DNA from: Roseiarcus sp963820795
GTDB taxonomy: Bacteria > Pseudomonadota > Alphaproteobacteria > Rhizobiales > Beijerinckiaceae
Length of the DNA stretch: 64,000 nucleotides
Assembly (NCBI GenBank): GCA_963820795.1
Contig: CAWGBJ010000009.1
Coordinates: 1-64,000 of the forward strand
Direction: 5' to 3'
A model generated the notes under the pieces. The model did no database searches, was not told the origin of the DNA, and worked only from the letters and a program-made list of their open reading frames with translations. Position numbers and translations under genes: made by a program. Shown here one piece after another: positions 27,829-37,421 of the stretch (positions are counted from its first letter, which is position 1; each line of letters begins with the position of its first letter).

Positions 27829-29373
27829 ATGCCTGCCGACATCACCGAGCAAAGCAGCCAGTCAAATCCGACCGACGCGCCTCTGAAGGGCGAGGGAAGC
27901 GGTCCGACTGATTCCGCGCAAACTCATCAGGCACATCCTGGCGGCCCGCAGACCCCGCCCCAGGCCCGTCGGTCCACTTGGAGGCGAAAGCTGCTGATCG
28001 GCGCGCTCGGCGTTCTCGTGCTGGCCGCCGCCCTTTGGTTCGGCATTCCCTACATACGCACGAGCCTCAACACGGTTTCGACGGACGACGCCTACGTCAA
28101 CGGCCATGTGACCTTCGTCGCTCCCCGGGTCGCCGGCCAGGTCGCCCGGGTGCTGGTGGACGACGACAACCGTGTGCGCAAAGGCGAGCTTCTCGTCGAA
28201 CTGGACAAGGAGCCTTTTGAGACCGCGGTCGCCGTGAAGAAGGCGGCCGTCGGGATCGCAGAGGCGGACCTGCGGGCGGCGACGGCCAGGGTGCGTGGCT
28301 TCGAAGCGGAGGCCAGGAGCCAGCGATGGAAACTGCAGCACGCCATTGAGGCCGTCGACAACGAGGTCGCCCTGCTGCGCGCCCGGGTCGCCGCTCTGGA
28401 CAAGAGCAAGGCGGACCTCGCGCTGGCTCAGGATGAATACAATCGGGCCGCGAAGCTGGTGGCGCAGGGCGTTATCACCCAAGAGTTGTACGACCAGCGG
28501 CAAGCGGCCTTGTTGGCGGCCCGCGCGGACGTCGCCCAGGCGTTGGCCGATGTCCATCAAACGCGTGTCTCTTTGGGGCTGCCGCCGCAACCCGAGGGGG
28601 GAGATCTCGCCCAGGTTCCGCCCGATCTCGATCAGACCTTTGCTTCCGTGCTGCAGGCGCAGGCGGACCTGATCCAGAGCGCGGCGCAGCTGGGCGTCAT
28701 CCATTCGTTCGGGGAGACGCCGAACCAGATGGTTGAGGCGTTCGAAAAAGAAGGCGACATCAATCGCGTCTTCGCTCGGCTGGCGACGGAAGCGCCGGAC
28801 GTCAAGCAAGCCGAGGCGAAGCTCGAGGCCGCAAACCGCGATCTCGCCCAAGCCGAACTCGACCTCAAGTATTGTGACGTCGTCGCCAAGATCGACGGCG
28901 TTGTCACGCGGCGAAACGTCAATCCAGGCGATTACGTTCAGGTCGGCCAGGGCCTCATGGCGATCCGATCGCTGACCGACATCTGGGTCGACGCGAATTT
29001 CAAGGAAACGGCGCTAAGCGACTTGCGCATCGGCCAGCCGGTCGATCTCTATGTCGACATCTATGGCGACCGCCATGTGTTCAAGGGACGCGTCGAGGGG
29101 TTCACGGTGGGGACCGGATCGACGCTGGCGCTGCTGCCGGCGCAAAACGCCACGGGCAACTTCGTCAAAGTCGTGCAGCGGCTGCCGGTTCGGATCGAGG
29201 TTTTGAACTACGATCCGGACAAGCGCCCGCTGTTCATCGGCGCCTCGGTCGTTCCCTACGTCTACATCCACAAGCCTCCCACCGGGCCCAACGCCGGGAA
29301 GTTTCTGCAAGCCTATGTGCCTGGCTCGGCGATCTTGAGTTCGGCTCCGAGCCCGCCAGGCGCCGAAAAATGA
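27829..29373 (+). CDS. emrA: EmrA-like membrane fusion protein (HlyD family)
   Basis: This is a 514-residue adaptor for a tripartite MFS efflux system. It has a polar N-terminal stretch of about 50 residues, one membrane helix (about 54 to 72), the STDDAYVNGHVTFVAPRVAGQV lipoyl half-motif, a long coiled coil (about 125 to 330), then a second lipoyl half and barrel with DIWVDANFKE. It is longer than E. coli EmrA, mostly because of the N-terminal tail and an insertion in the coiled coil. The stop overlaps the emrB-like start as ATGA. Confidence 0.85.
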   Translation: MPADITEQSSQSNPTDAPLKGEGSGPTDSAQTHQAHPGGPQTPPQARRSTWRRKLLIGALGVLVLAAALWFGIPYIRTSLNTVSTDDAYVNGHVTFVAPRVAGQVARVLVDDDNRVRKGELLVELDKEPFETAVAVKKAAVGIAEADLRAATARVRGFEAEARSQRWKLQHAIEAVDNEVALLRARVAALDKSKADLALAQDEYNRAAKLVAQGVITQELYDQRQAALLAARADVAQALADVHQTRVSLGLPPQPEGGDLAQVPPDLDQTFASVLQAQADLIQSAAQLGVIHSFGETPNQMVEAFEKEGDINRVFARLATEAPDVKQAEAKLEAANRDLAQAELDLKYCDVVAKIDGVVTRRNVNPGDYVQVGQGLMAIRSLTDIWVDANFKETALSDLRIGQPVDLYVDIYGDRHVFKGRVEGFTVGTGSTLALLPAQNATGNFVKVVQRLPVRIEVLNYDPDKRPLFIGASVVPYVYIHKPPTGPNAGKFLQAYVPGSAILSSAPSPPGAEK

Positions 29374-30971
29374 CGGACGCGGTCCTTGCGCCCTCGGCAT
29401 CCCGCGCGGGCGCAAATCCCTGGGTGGTCGCCGCCATCGTCGTGGTGCCGACCTTCATGGAGGTGCTCGACACCACGATCGCGGTGGTCGCGCTACGCTA
29501 TATCGCGGGCGGCCTGTCGGCGACGGTCGACGACGGCGAATGGGTCATCACCAGCTACCTTGCCGCCAACGCCATCGTCCTGCCGATCACCGGCTGGTTG
29601 TCGGCGCACCTCGGCCGCCGCAACTATTTCCTGCTGTCGATCGCGGTGTTTACGCTCGCTTCCGGATTGTGCGGCATCGCTGGCAGCCTCAGCCAGCTGA
29701 TCCTGTTTCGCGTGCTCCAGGGCTTGGCGGGCGGCGGCCTTCAGCCTTCCAGCCAGGCGGTGCTGCTCGACGAATTCCCGCCGGAGAGGCAAGGCGCGGC
29801 GATGACGATGTTCGCGCTGGCCGCCCTGATCGCGCCGGTCGTCGGCCCGACTCTCGGCGGCTGGATAACCGACAGCTATTCGTGGCGGTGGGTGTTCTTC
29901 ATCAACGTCCCGGTCGGCCTCCTGACGCTTGCGGCCTGTTATGCTCGACTCCGGGACCCCGACTATCTCGTCAACCAGCGCATGGAGTTGAGGAAACGGC
30001 CGTTCCATTTCGACTCGATCGGCCTGTCGCTGCTGGTCATCACGGTGGTAAGCTGGGAAGTGATGCTCAGCAAGGGGCAGGAGTGGGACTGGCTGGGCGA
30101 TCCGTTCTGGCGGGTGCAGACGCTCGCGGCCTTTTTCGCCGCGGGCCTGACCGGCCTGATCATCTGGGAGCTGCGCCACCCGAACCCGGTGGTCAATTTC
30201 CGCCCCTTGCGGGAGCGCAATTTCGCCGCGTGCTGCATCATCATCTTCTTCGCCTACGCCGTGCTCTACGCCGCCAGCACGTCGCTGCCGGGCCTGCTTC
30301 AGTCCCTCTTCGGCTACGATGCGCTGAACGCGGGACTGGTCATGTCGCCGGCCGGCCTCTTCGCGCTCGTCGCAATGCCTGTCGTGGGCCGTCTGATCGG
30401 CCGGGGGACCGACACCCGGTGGCTGATCGCCGCCGGCGTGCTGACGATGGCCGTCGGGAACTACTGGATGTCGCAGCTGAACCTGAACATCAGCCCGGGC
30501 CAAGTCGTCTGGCCGAGGGTCGTGTTGGTCCTGGGACTTTCGATATGCTTCGCGCCGGCGAACGTGGCGGCCTACCTCTATACGCCACCGCTGCTACGTG
30601 GAGCGGCTGTCGGCCTGCTCAGTCTGCTGCGCAATGAAGGCGGCAGCGTCGGGACGTCGGTCGCGCAGACGGTGCAGGAGCGCCGTGAACAATTCCACAC
30701 CCTGCGGCTCGGCGAGTATCTTGATCAGCTCAATCCTGCCGTGCATGCCTTCATCGCGCAGGCGCGCGGACTGTTCCAGACCGGCGATCCGGTCCTCTCC
30801 AAGGAGCTGGCCTGGCAGGTGCTGGAGAATCTGCGCCAGCAGCAAGCCTCCGCCCTCGCCTATTTCGATTGCTTCTGGCTGATGGCGCTCGTGATGGTCG
30901 CGCTCGTGCCCGTGGTGCTCTTGATGAAACGCTCGGTGGCTGAGAAGGGCGCTCATCATGTTGTTGAATGA
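29370..30971 (+). CDS. emrB: EmrB-like DHA2 drug:H+ antiporter (MFS)
   Basis: This is a 533-residue 14-helix major facilitator. It carries the DHA2 motif LDTTIAVVALRYIAGGL in helix 1, the motif A-like loop GWLSAHLGRRNYFLLSI and a motif C-like GWITDSYSWRWVFFINVPVG. With the preceding adaptor it forms an efflux pump for hydrophobic compounds. An outer-membrane TolC-type partner is not in the window. No TetR or MarR regulator is adjacent. Confidence 0.9.
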   Translation: MTDAVLAPSASRAGANPWVVAAIVVVPTFMEVLDTTIAVVALRYIAGGLSATVDDGEWVITSYLAANAIVLPITGWLSAHLGRRNYFLLSIAVFTLASGLCGIAGSLSQLILFRVLQGLAGGGLQPSSQAVLLDEFPPERQGAAMTMFALAALIAPVVGPTLGGWITDSYSWRWVFFINVPVGLLTLAACYARLRDPDYLVNQRMELRKRPFHFDSIGLSLLVITVVSWEVMLSKGQEWDWLGDPFWRVQTLAAFFAAGLTGLIIWELRHPNPVVNFRPLRERNFAACCIIIFFAYAVLYAASTSLPGLLQSLFGYDALNAGLVMSPAGLFALVAMPVVGRLIGRGTDTRWLIAAGVLTMAVGNYWMSQLNLNISPGQVVWPRVVLVLGLSICFAPANVAAYLYTPPLLRGAAVGLLSLLRNEGGSVGTSVAQTVQERREQFHTLRLGEYLDQLNPAVHAFIAQARGLFQTGDPVLSKELAWQVLENLRQQQASALAYFDCFWLMALVMVALVPVVLLMKRSVAEKGAHHVVE

Positions 30972-31095
30972 GCCGCTTGCGGGCGATCACTGGGCGACGC
31001 CTATCCGCCTTCCGCTCACACGACCGCAGCAGCTCTTGTCGGACTCACGACAAATTCGATGATGCCGACCGAATCGATACGAGCGTAGTTCGGCA

Positions 31096-32055
31096 ATGTC
31101 GCATCGAAAGCCTCCGGGTTCCGACCTACCGATCGATCAGCCGCACAAGGGAAAATTGGCGCGGGTTCGCCTCGGCTCCTACGAGTTCAAGAAAAAGGGC
31201 GTTTCGCGCTTCGATTTGCGAGATCCCTACCACCTCGCAATCGCCCTGACCTGGCCACAATTTCTAGCGTCGCTGCTCGCATTTTATCTGTGCGTGAATG
31301 TCGTATTCGCCACGCTCTTTTGGCTGGCTCCCGGCTCCGTGGAGCATGCTCGACCGGGTAGCTTTGCGGACGTCTTCTTTTTCAGCATCGAGACGATAGC
31401 AACCGTCGGGTACGGCGAGATGTATCCGGCAACATCCTACGGCCACTTGATTGCGTCGGTCGAGATCGTCTGCGGGCTCGCCTTCACGGCAATTCTGACC
31501 GGCCTCACCTTCGTCCGCTTTTCTCGACCGAGGGCCAAGCTGATCTTTGCCGCCAATCCGGTCATAGCGATGCATCACGGCAAACCGACGTTGATGATGC
31601 GGATTGGCAATGGGCGGGCCGCGGTGCTCGCGGATGCTATGGCGCGGCTGAACGTCCTGCTTTCCGAGATCGGCGACGACGGCCAGGTGCTTCATCGCGC
31701 CCAGGAGTTGCGGCTGGAGCGAGCGCACCTTCCGATCTTTCCTCTCTTTTGGACGCTGATGCATGTGATGGACGAGCGGAGCCCGTTGCATGGTTACGAT
31801 GCGACGCGAGCGATCGAGGCTAACGCGCAAGTGTTCGTGACGATCGAAGCTCACGATCCGACGCTCGCGACAACAGTGCGCGACCTCCACAACTATTCGG
31901 CGAAGGAAATACGCTTCGGCATGCGCTATTGCGACGCCGTGACCACGGCAGATGACGGGACGCTGGTTTTGGATCTGACCAGAATCGGAGCGCTGGAGCC
32001 TGATGTCGGAGACCGCCAGGAACAGGGTTGGACAGAACGCGAAGAGGACGGATAG
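31096..32055 (+). CDS. KirBac-type inward-rectifier potassium channel
   Basis: This is a 319-residue protein with two membrane helices (about 58 to 80 and 122 to 145) around a pore loop with the K+ selectivity filter TVGYGE at residues 103 to 108. The N-terminal slide region SRFDLRDPYHLAIALTWPQFL and the large cytoplasmic immunoglobulin-like C-terminal domain, including RIGNGR, are typical of bacterial Kir channels. It is monocistronic and flanked by an efflux operon and a small DUF1801 gene. Confidence 0.88.
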   Translation: MSHRKPPGSDLPIDQPHKGKLARVRLGSYEFKKKGVSRFDLRDPYHLAIALTWPQFLASLLAFYLCVNVVFATLFWLAPGSVEHARPGSFADVFFFSIETIATVGYGEMYPATSYGHLIASVEIVCGLAFTAILTGLTFVRFSRPRAKLIFAANPVIAMHHGKPTLMMRIGNGRAAVLADAMARLNVLLSEIGDDGQVLHRAQELRLERAHLPIFPLFWTLMHVMDERSPLHGYDATRAIEANAQVFVTIEAHDPTLATTVRDLHNYSAKEIRFGMRYCDAVTTADDGTLVLDLTRIGALEPDVGDRQEQGWTEREEDG

Positions 32056-32108
32056 ATGCCCCCACTCCTCACCCCTCGGCAACACGCGACCAACGAGGAT
32101 AAACGGCC

Positions 32109-32507
32109 GTGAAGACAAGCGGGTCGCAGGGCAGCAAGTCTCCTTCCCTGCTGATAGACGCGAGAATCGAGGAGCTCGGCGACTGGCGGGGCGAGACGCT
32201 CGGCCGGCTCCGCGCCTTGGTCAGAGAAGCCGATCCCGAAGTCGTCGAGGAATGGAAGTGGAGAGGGGTTCCGGTGTGGTCGCACGACGGCTTGATCTGC
32301 ACCGGCGAGACCTACAAGAACGTCGTCAAGATGACCTTCGCCAAAGGGGCCGCTCTGAAGGATCCTTCGCGCCTCTTCAACTCCAGTCTGGACGGCAACA
32401 CAAGGCGCGCCATCGACTTCCGCGAGGGCGAGACGATCGACGAGGAGGCGTTGAAGACTCTCGTCCGCGCCGCTGTCACCCTGAACAAGTCCAAAGCTCG
32501 GAGCTAG
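32109..32507 (+). CDS. DUF1801 family protein
   Basis: This is a 132-residue protein starting at GTG 32109. It matches the DUF1801 (YdhG-like) pattern, with EEWKWRGVPVWSHDGLICTGETYKNVVKMTFAKGA and the C-terminal helix DEEALKTLVRAAV. Members adopt a small alpha/beta fold with no established enzymatic role. It has its own short upstream gap of 53 bases after the channel gene, so co-transcription is possible. Confidence 0.75.
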   Translation: MKTSGSQGSKSPSLLIDARIEELGDWRGETLGRLRALVREADPEVVEEWKWRGVPVWSHDGLICTGETYKNVVKMTFAKGAALKDPSRLFNSSLDGNTRRAIDFREGETIDEEALKTLVRAAVTLNKSKARS

Positions 32508-32615
32508 TCGACGGAATCGAGGCGCCTTGGCTTGGCGCGTTTCCCGCAGTCCTTGCGCAAGCTGTCAATCGGCTTTGGGATCGGGCTCGTGTTCCGAGTC
32601 GGAGTGGAGGCGCGG

Positions 32616-33680
32616 GTGAGCCTTTCGAATGATGAGCAAAATCGGCAGGCAGTGCTCGGCGCGTTCGCCAAACAGGTTGCCTGGTGCGAAAGTTTGGGCT
32701 CGCTGTTCACTGCGCGGCTGCTGACGGTGTTGGCGGATGACATCGCGGCCGGCGGGATCAGCGCGGAATTGGTGCGGGCGTGGCCCGGCGATCCGGTGGC
32801 GGATGCTTTGGCTCTCAGGATGGCTGCGGCGCTGCACGCGCTCGCATTGAGAGAGACATCGCCCGATCTGCTCGCCTGCTATCCCCCGCACGCCGCAACG
32901 ATCGAGCAATTGCGGTCCGTTCTGCCGCGCGTAATGGAGGAGCATCGAAACACCATTCAGACTTTCATGTCGTCGGCGCCGCAGACAAATGAGGTCGGCA
33001 GGTCCGGCGTGCTGGTCGGGGGATTCCTGCAGATCGCCAAGGAGACGGGCCTGCCGCTTCGGCTTCTCGAAATCGGCGCCAGCGCAGGGCTGAACGCCGT
33101 CTGGGACCGCTATCACTATCAGTTCGGCGCTGCCGACTGGGGCGACAGGCAGAGCGCGGTGCGCATCGCGCCGCGCTGGGAAGGACCGTTGCCGCCGCTC
33201 GACGCCCGTGTGCGAGTGATCGAGCGCCTTGCTTGTGACATGGCGCCGGTCGACCTCGAGGATCCTGCACAACGTCTTCGTCTCAGAGCCTATGTTTGGG
33301 CCGATCAGCCCGAGCGCCTGTCGCGTCTGGAAAGCGCCATCAGCTTGGCGCGCGCCCATGGTCCAAGAGTTGACCGGGCCGACGCCGCCGACTGGGTCGG
33401 AGCAAGGCTGCAGGAACCAGGCGAAGCCAGCGCAACCGTCGTCTACCATTCCATCATGTGGCAGTATCTGCCGGCGCAGACTCAGGCCGACATCACGGCG
33501 AGCCTTCAGCGCGCCGGCGAGCGAGCGACGGACGCGGCGCCCTTGGCTTGGTTGCGCTTCGAGCCCTTGCATCCCGAATCTCGGCCAGAGTTGCGTCTGA
33601 CTTTGTGGCCCAGCGCTCGGGAAGTTCGCTTGGCCGTCGCTCACCCTCATGGAAGCAGCGTACGATGGTCCGGCTTGTGA
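32616..33680 (+). CDS. DUF2332 family protein
   Basis: The likely start is the GTG at 32616, which has GGAGTGGAGG just upstream; an in-frame upstream start at 32532 would add 28 residues. The 354-residue product has a Rossmann-like segment (LRLLEIGASAGLNAVWDRY, residues of about 148 to 166) and the conserved end WLRFEPLHPESRPELRLTLWP. This pattern defines DUF2332, a widespread uncharacterised family that resembles methyltransferases around the GASAGLN loop. It converges on the pcp gene. Confidence 0.75.
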   Translation: MSLSNDEQNRQAVLGAFAKQVAWCESLGSLFTARLLTVLADDIAAGGISAELVRAWPGDPVADALALRMAAALHALALRETSPDLLACYPPHAATIEQLRSVLPRVMEEHRNTIQTFMSSAPQTNEVGRSGVLVGGFLQIAKETGLPLRLLEIGASAGLNAVWDRYHYQFGAADWGDRQSAVRIAPRWEGPLPPLDARVRVIERLACDMAPVDLEDPAQRLRLRAYVWADQPERLSRLESAISLARAHGPRVDRADAADWVGARLQEPGEASATVVYHSIMWQYLPAQTQADITASLQRAGERATDAAPLAWLRFEPLHPESRPELRLTLWPSAREVRLAVAHPHGSSVRWSGL

Positions 33681-33733
33681 AGCAGGCCTTCGGTCGAGGA
33701 ATTTTGGCGCGGTTCGATCGAGCGGCAATTCCG

Positions 33734-34351
33734 CTAAGCCGCGGCAGCCGCGCCGATCGCTATAACCGCGGCTTGCAATGCACGAGCGACGTCGGCCGTT
33801 GAAAGCCGGCGCGCGCTTGCGCCGGGCGGCGTCTGCTCGGGCGTCGCCGGGAGATGCAGGAACAGAGCCGGCGTCTCCGGCGAGGCGCCGCGCAAGAATC
33901 GGAGCGTGCCGTAATAGAGATGGTTGCAGACATAGTCGCCGGCGTTCGTCGAGACGCGGGCCGCGACGCCGGCGCCGCGGATGGCGCGGGCGACGGCGCC
34001 GGCCGGCGCGGTCGCTTCCAGGCGGTCCGGGCCGGCGGCGAGCCCCTCGGCGGGGCGGACGGCGCCGCGATTGTCGGGGGTCGACGCGTTGGCGACGTTC
34101 CGCGCGACGCGTTCGACTGAGACGACGCCGCGCCGCGCCGCCTGGCCGGTCATCAGCACCGCGTCCGGTTTCAGCCGTTCGAAGGCTTCGATGAGGTCCT
34201 CGACGCAGGCGCCGTAGACGCAGGGAAGCATGCGCGCGACGGCGACCCGCTCGCCGCACCGCCATCCGTCCAGCCGGCGCGCGGCCTCCCACGAGGCGTT
34301 GACCGTCTCGCCGCCGAACGGTTCGAAGCCGGTGACGAGAATGGTCCGCAA
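33734..34351 (-). CDS. pcp: pyroglutamyl-peptidase I (C15)
   Basis: This cysteine peptidase removes N-terminal pyroglutamate. The preferred start is the TTG at 34351, giving MRTILVTGFEPFGG, the normal family opening; a longer form to 34402 is also open. The catalytic triad is visible as Glu80 (SVERVARN), Cys142 (GDYVCNHLYY) and His166 (FLHLPATP). The length of about 205 residues is normal. It follows the pimD-like gene by 10 bases on the same strand, so it may be read from the same transcript. Confidence 0.85.
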   Translation of the reverse strand: MRTILVTGFEPFGGETVNASWEAARRLDGWRCGERVAVARMLPCVYGACVEDLIEAFERLKPDAVLMTGQAARRGVVSVERVARNVANASTPDNRGAVRPAEGLAAGPDRLEATAPAGAVARAIRGAGVAARVSTNAGDYVCNHLYYGTLRFLRGASPETPALFLHLPATPEQTPPGASARRLSTADVARALQAAVIAIGAAAAA

Positions 34352-34361
34352 AGCGCCCGCC

Positions 34362-35510
34362 TCAGGCGAAGAGACTGCCCTGATCGGCGAGCTTGCGCAC
34401 ATGCAGGTCCGCGTCGCCGTAGGCGAGGTCGATCATCGTCAGGCGCTTGAAGAGATGACCGACCTTGTATTCGTAGGTCATGGCGATGCCGCCGTGCATC
34501 TGCACCGCCTGCTGGCCGATGAATTTGGCCGAGCGGCCGATCTGCGTCTTGGCGGCGGAGATCGCCTTGCCGCGCTCGCGAGGCGTTCTCCTCGCCCGCC
34601 ATCATCGTCGCCAGATACATCATGCTGCGCGCCTGCTCGAGCGCCACGACCATGTCGGAAGCGCGATGCTGCAGCGCCTGGAAGGAGCCGATCGGCACGC
34701 CGAACTGCTTGCGCGTCTTCATGTATTCGACCGTCATGCCGAGCGCTTCGCTCATCGCCCCGACCGCTTCGGCCGAGAGCGCCGGCGATCGCCTCGTCGA
34801 CGGCGCGTTCGATCAGCGGCAACGCGTCTCCCGAGGCGCTGAGCACGGCCTCAGGCCCGACGCGCACGTCGGCAAAGGCGATGTCGGCGGCGCGCTGGCC
34901 GTCCTGGGTCGGGTAGCCGCGCCGCGTCACGCCCGGCGCGTCGGCGCTGACGAGAAAGAGGCCAATCCCGTCGCGGTCGCGCCGGCCGCCGGCGAGGCGC
35001 GCCGACACGATCAGCCGGTCGGCGCTGTCGCCCTGGCCGACGAGCGTCTTCTCGCCGTTGAGCACGAAGGCGGCGCCGTCCTTGCGGGCGGCGAGCCCGA
35101 CATCGACGAGATCGAAGCCCGACTGCTTTTCCGTATGGGCAAAGCTCAGGCGCAGATCGCCCGACGCGATCCTGCCGATAAGGTCGGCGCGCTGTTCGGG
35201 CGTGGCGGCGTGCTTGAGGAGGGCGCCGCAAAGGACGACGGTCTGGAGATAGGGCTCGAGCGCCAGCGCCTTGCCGAACGCCTCCATCACGATCATCGTC
35301 TCGACCGCGCCGCCGCCGAAGCCGCCATCCTCTTCGGCGAAGGGCGCGCCCAAGCAGGCCCATTTCCGCGTAGTCGCGCCAAAGCGCCTCGCTGAAGCCC
35401 GGCGGGCTCGCCTGGTGGCCCTTGCGGGCCTCGAAGCCGTAGCGGTCCTTCATCAGACGCGCGATGTTGTCGCTGAGCAATTGCTGCTCGGCGCTGAGTT
35501 CGAAATCCAT
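34362..35510 (-). CDS. pimD: acyl-CoA dehydrogenase, pimeloyl-CoA dehydrogenase small-subunit-like, frameshifted
   Basis: This FAD enzyme oxidises acyl-CoA to enoyl-CoA and probably pairs with the upstream gene, as PimC/PimD do in dicarboxylic acid degradation. It starts MDFELSAEQQLLSDNIARLM and ends DADLHVRKLADQGSLFA with TGA at 34362-34364. Apparent extra single bases near 35355, 34790 and 34580 break it into four frames. Dropping them gives continuous MGLLGAPFAEEDGG, AIAALSAEAVGAMSEALG and EENASERGKAISAAKTQIG. Three lesions in one gene are many, but each segment is fully conserved. Confidence 0.75.
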
Positions 35511-35514
35511 CGTA

Positions 35515-36706
35515 TCAGAGTCCCAGAATGGCCTTGGCGATGATGCTGCGCTGGATCTCGTTCGAGCCGCCGTAGATCGAGACCTTGCGATAGTTGAAAT
35601 AGATCGGGCGCGAGCGGGCCGGCCCAGTCGAAGCCGACCGGCGGCTCGTTGGCGCGCTCGTCCGGGTCTTCGTAGGGCAAGGCGTAGGGCCCGACCACTT
35701 CCATCAGGAGCTCCGTCGTCGCCTGCTGGATTTCCGAGCCCTTGATCTTCAGCACCGACGAGGCGGGATCGGGCTTGCCGTCGTTGCGGCGGTTGGAGAT
35801 CACCCGCATCTGCGTCATTTCGAGCGCCTTGAGCTCGACCTCGACCGAGGCGAGCCTGGCGCGGAAGAACGGGTCCTCCATTTTCGGCCCCGAGCCATAG
35901 ACGGAGAGCGACGCGAGCTGGCGCAACCGGTCGAGCCGGGCCTTCGAGATGCCGACGCGGGCGATGCCGTTGCGCTCGTTGGCGAGCAGGAACTTGGCGT
36001 AGTCCCAGCCCTTGTTCTCTCCGCCGACCAGCGCGTCGAGCGGCGCGCGCACCTCGTCGAAGAACACCTCGTTGACCTCGTGGCCGCCGTCGATGGTCTG
36101 GATGGGCCTGACCGTGATCCCCGGCGTCTTCATGTCGACGAGGAAGAAGGAAATGCCCTCCTGCTTCTTCGCCTGCGGGTTGGTGCGGGCGAGGACGAAA
36201 ATCCAGTCGGCGTATTGCGCCATGGTCGTCCAGGTCTTCTGGCCGGAAATGACCCAGGAATCGCCGTCGCGCCGCGCGCTCGTGCGCAGGCTCGCGAGAT
36301 CGGACCCGGCGCCCGGCTCCGAGAAGCCCTGGCACCACCAGTCGCGGAGATCGACGATGCGCGGCAGGAAGCGCTCCTTCTGCGCCTGCGAGCCGAAGGT
36401 GTAGATGACCGGGCCGACCATGTTGACGCCGAAGGCGATCGCCTCGGGCGCGTTGCCGCGCTGCATCTCGTCGAGAAAGATCGACTGCTTGATCGGGCCC
36501 CAGCCGGTCCCGCCCCATGCCTTCGGCCAGTGCGCGACGGCCCAGCCCTTGTCGGCGAGGATGCGCGTCCAGCGCACGTAGTCGTCCTTGGAAAGATGTC
36601 GTCCGGCGATGCTCTTCTCGCGGATCGAGGCCGGCAGATTGTCGCGGACGAAGGCCCGCACCTCGGCGCGGAAGGCGAGCTCGTCGTCGGTCAGTCGAAG
36701 ATCCAT
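35515..36706 (-). CDS. pimC: acyl-CoA dehydrogenase, pimeloyl-CoA dehydrogenase large-subunit-like, frameshifted near the end
   Basis: This is an FAD-dependent acyl-CoA dehydrogenase of about 396 residues. Landmarks are KGWAVAHWPKAWGGTGW, the flavin contact CQGFSEPGAGSDLASL, SGQKTWTTMAQYADW and the C-terminal YGGSNEIQRSIIAKAILGL. One extra base near 35620 separates FDWAG from RSRPIYFNYRKVSIYGG. The restored stop (35515-35517) leaves only 4 bases before the next gene. The start follows GGGAGG. It is divergent from the lipocalin-like gene. Confidence 0.8.
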
Positions 36707-36894
36707 GGCGCGCCTCCCGAATGGTCGCCGCGAACGTCTGGCCGCCAGCGACGCGACGGCAGTGTCGGGCTTCGCCGCGGCGGCGTCAACTTTGCAAGTC
36801 TCGGTTTATCGCTCTGAAGCTTGCTTTGCGACCGCGGTTTGTGTCCCGGTAACATCAGCATATGGAGAAACCCACAACCCGCAGAGGAACTCCC

Positions 36895-37359
36895 ATGACC
36901 GCAACTCTTCAGGCAACGCCGCTCACGCGAGACTCTGTCCTTGGTAGCTGGAGAATGATCTCCTGGTCCTACAAGGTTGTCAGAACTGGCGAGACGCGGG
37001 ACGCCCTCGGCAAGCATCCTCACGGCTGGATCGTTTACACTCCCGAGCGTGTCATGGTGCTGGTGTTGAGGAAGGATCGCAAGAGACCTTTGGAACTGCC
37101 CCCAGCCAACGATGAGAAGATCGCGCTGTTTGATTCCATGTTTGCTTATTCCGGGACCTATACGGTCCAGCCGGATCGAGTGATTCACCATCTGGACATG
37201 AGCTGGAACGAGGCTTGGAGCGGCACCGAGCAAGTGCGGCTCTGCACGTTTGAAGGAAACAAGCTCACGTTTACGACCGAGCCCGCCAAGAACCCGCTCG
37301 ACGGCGAGGAGGTTGTGCACGAAGTGACCTTCGAGAGAGCGGCCCATCTCGATGGGTGA
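36895..37359 (+). CDS. lipocalin-like domain protein
   Basis: The ATG at 36895 is preferred over the one at 36862 because AGAGGA lies six bases upstream. The 154-residue protein has the lipocalin-like domain pattern: VLGSWRMISWSYKVV, GWIVYTPERVMVLVL, SGTYTVQPDRVIHHLDMSWN and the final FTTEPAKNPLDGEEVVHEV strand pair. Such proteins are often annotated near polyketide genes, but none is present here. There is no signal peptide. The function is unknown. Confidence 0.75.
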   Translation: MTATLQATPLTRDSVLGSWRMISWSYKVVRTGETRDALGKHPHGWIVYTPERVMVLVLRKDRKRPLELPPANDEKIALFDSMFAYSGTYTVQPDRVIHHLDMSWNEAWSGTEQVRLCTFEGNKLTFTTEPAKNPLDGEEVVHEVTFERAAHLDG

Positions 37360-37421
37360 GTCGATGTCGGGGCGGCCAATGAATAAGCGCGACCGCTGCC
37401 TAGTACTGAGGCCTGATGCTT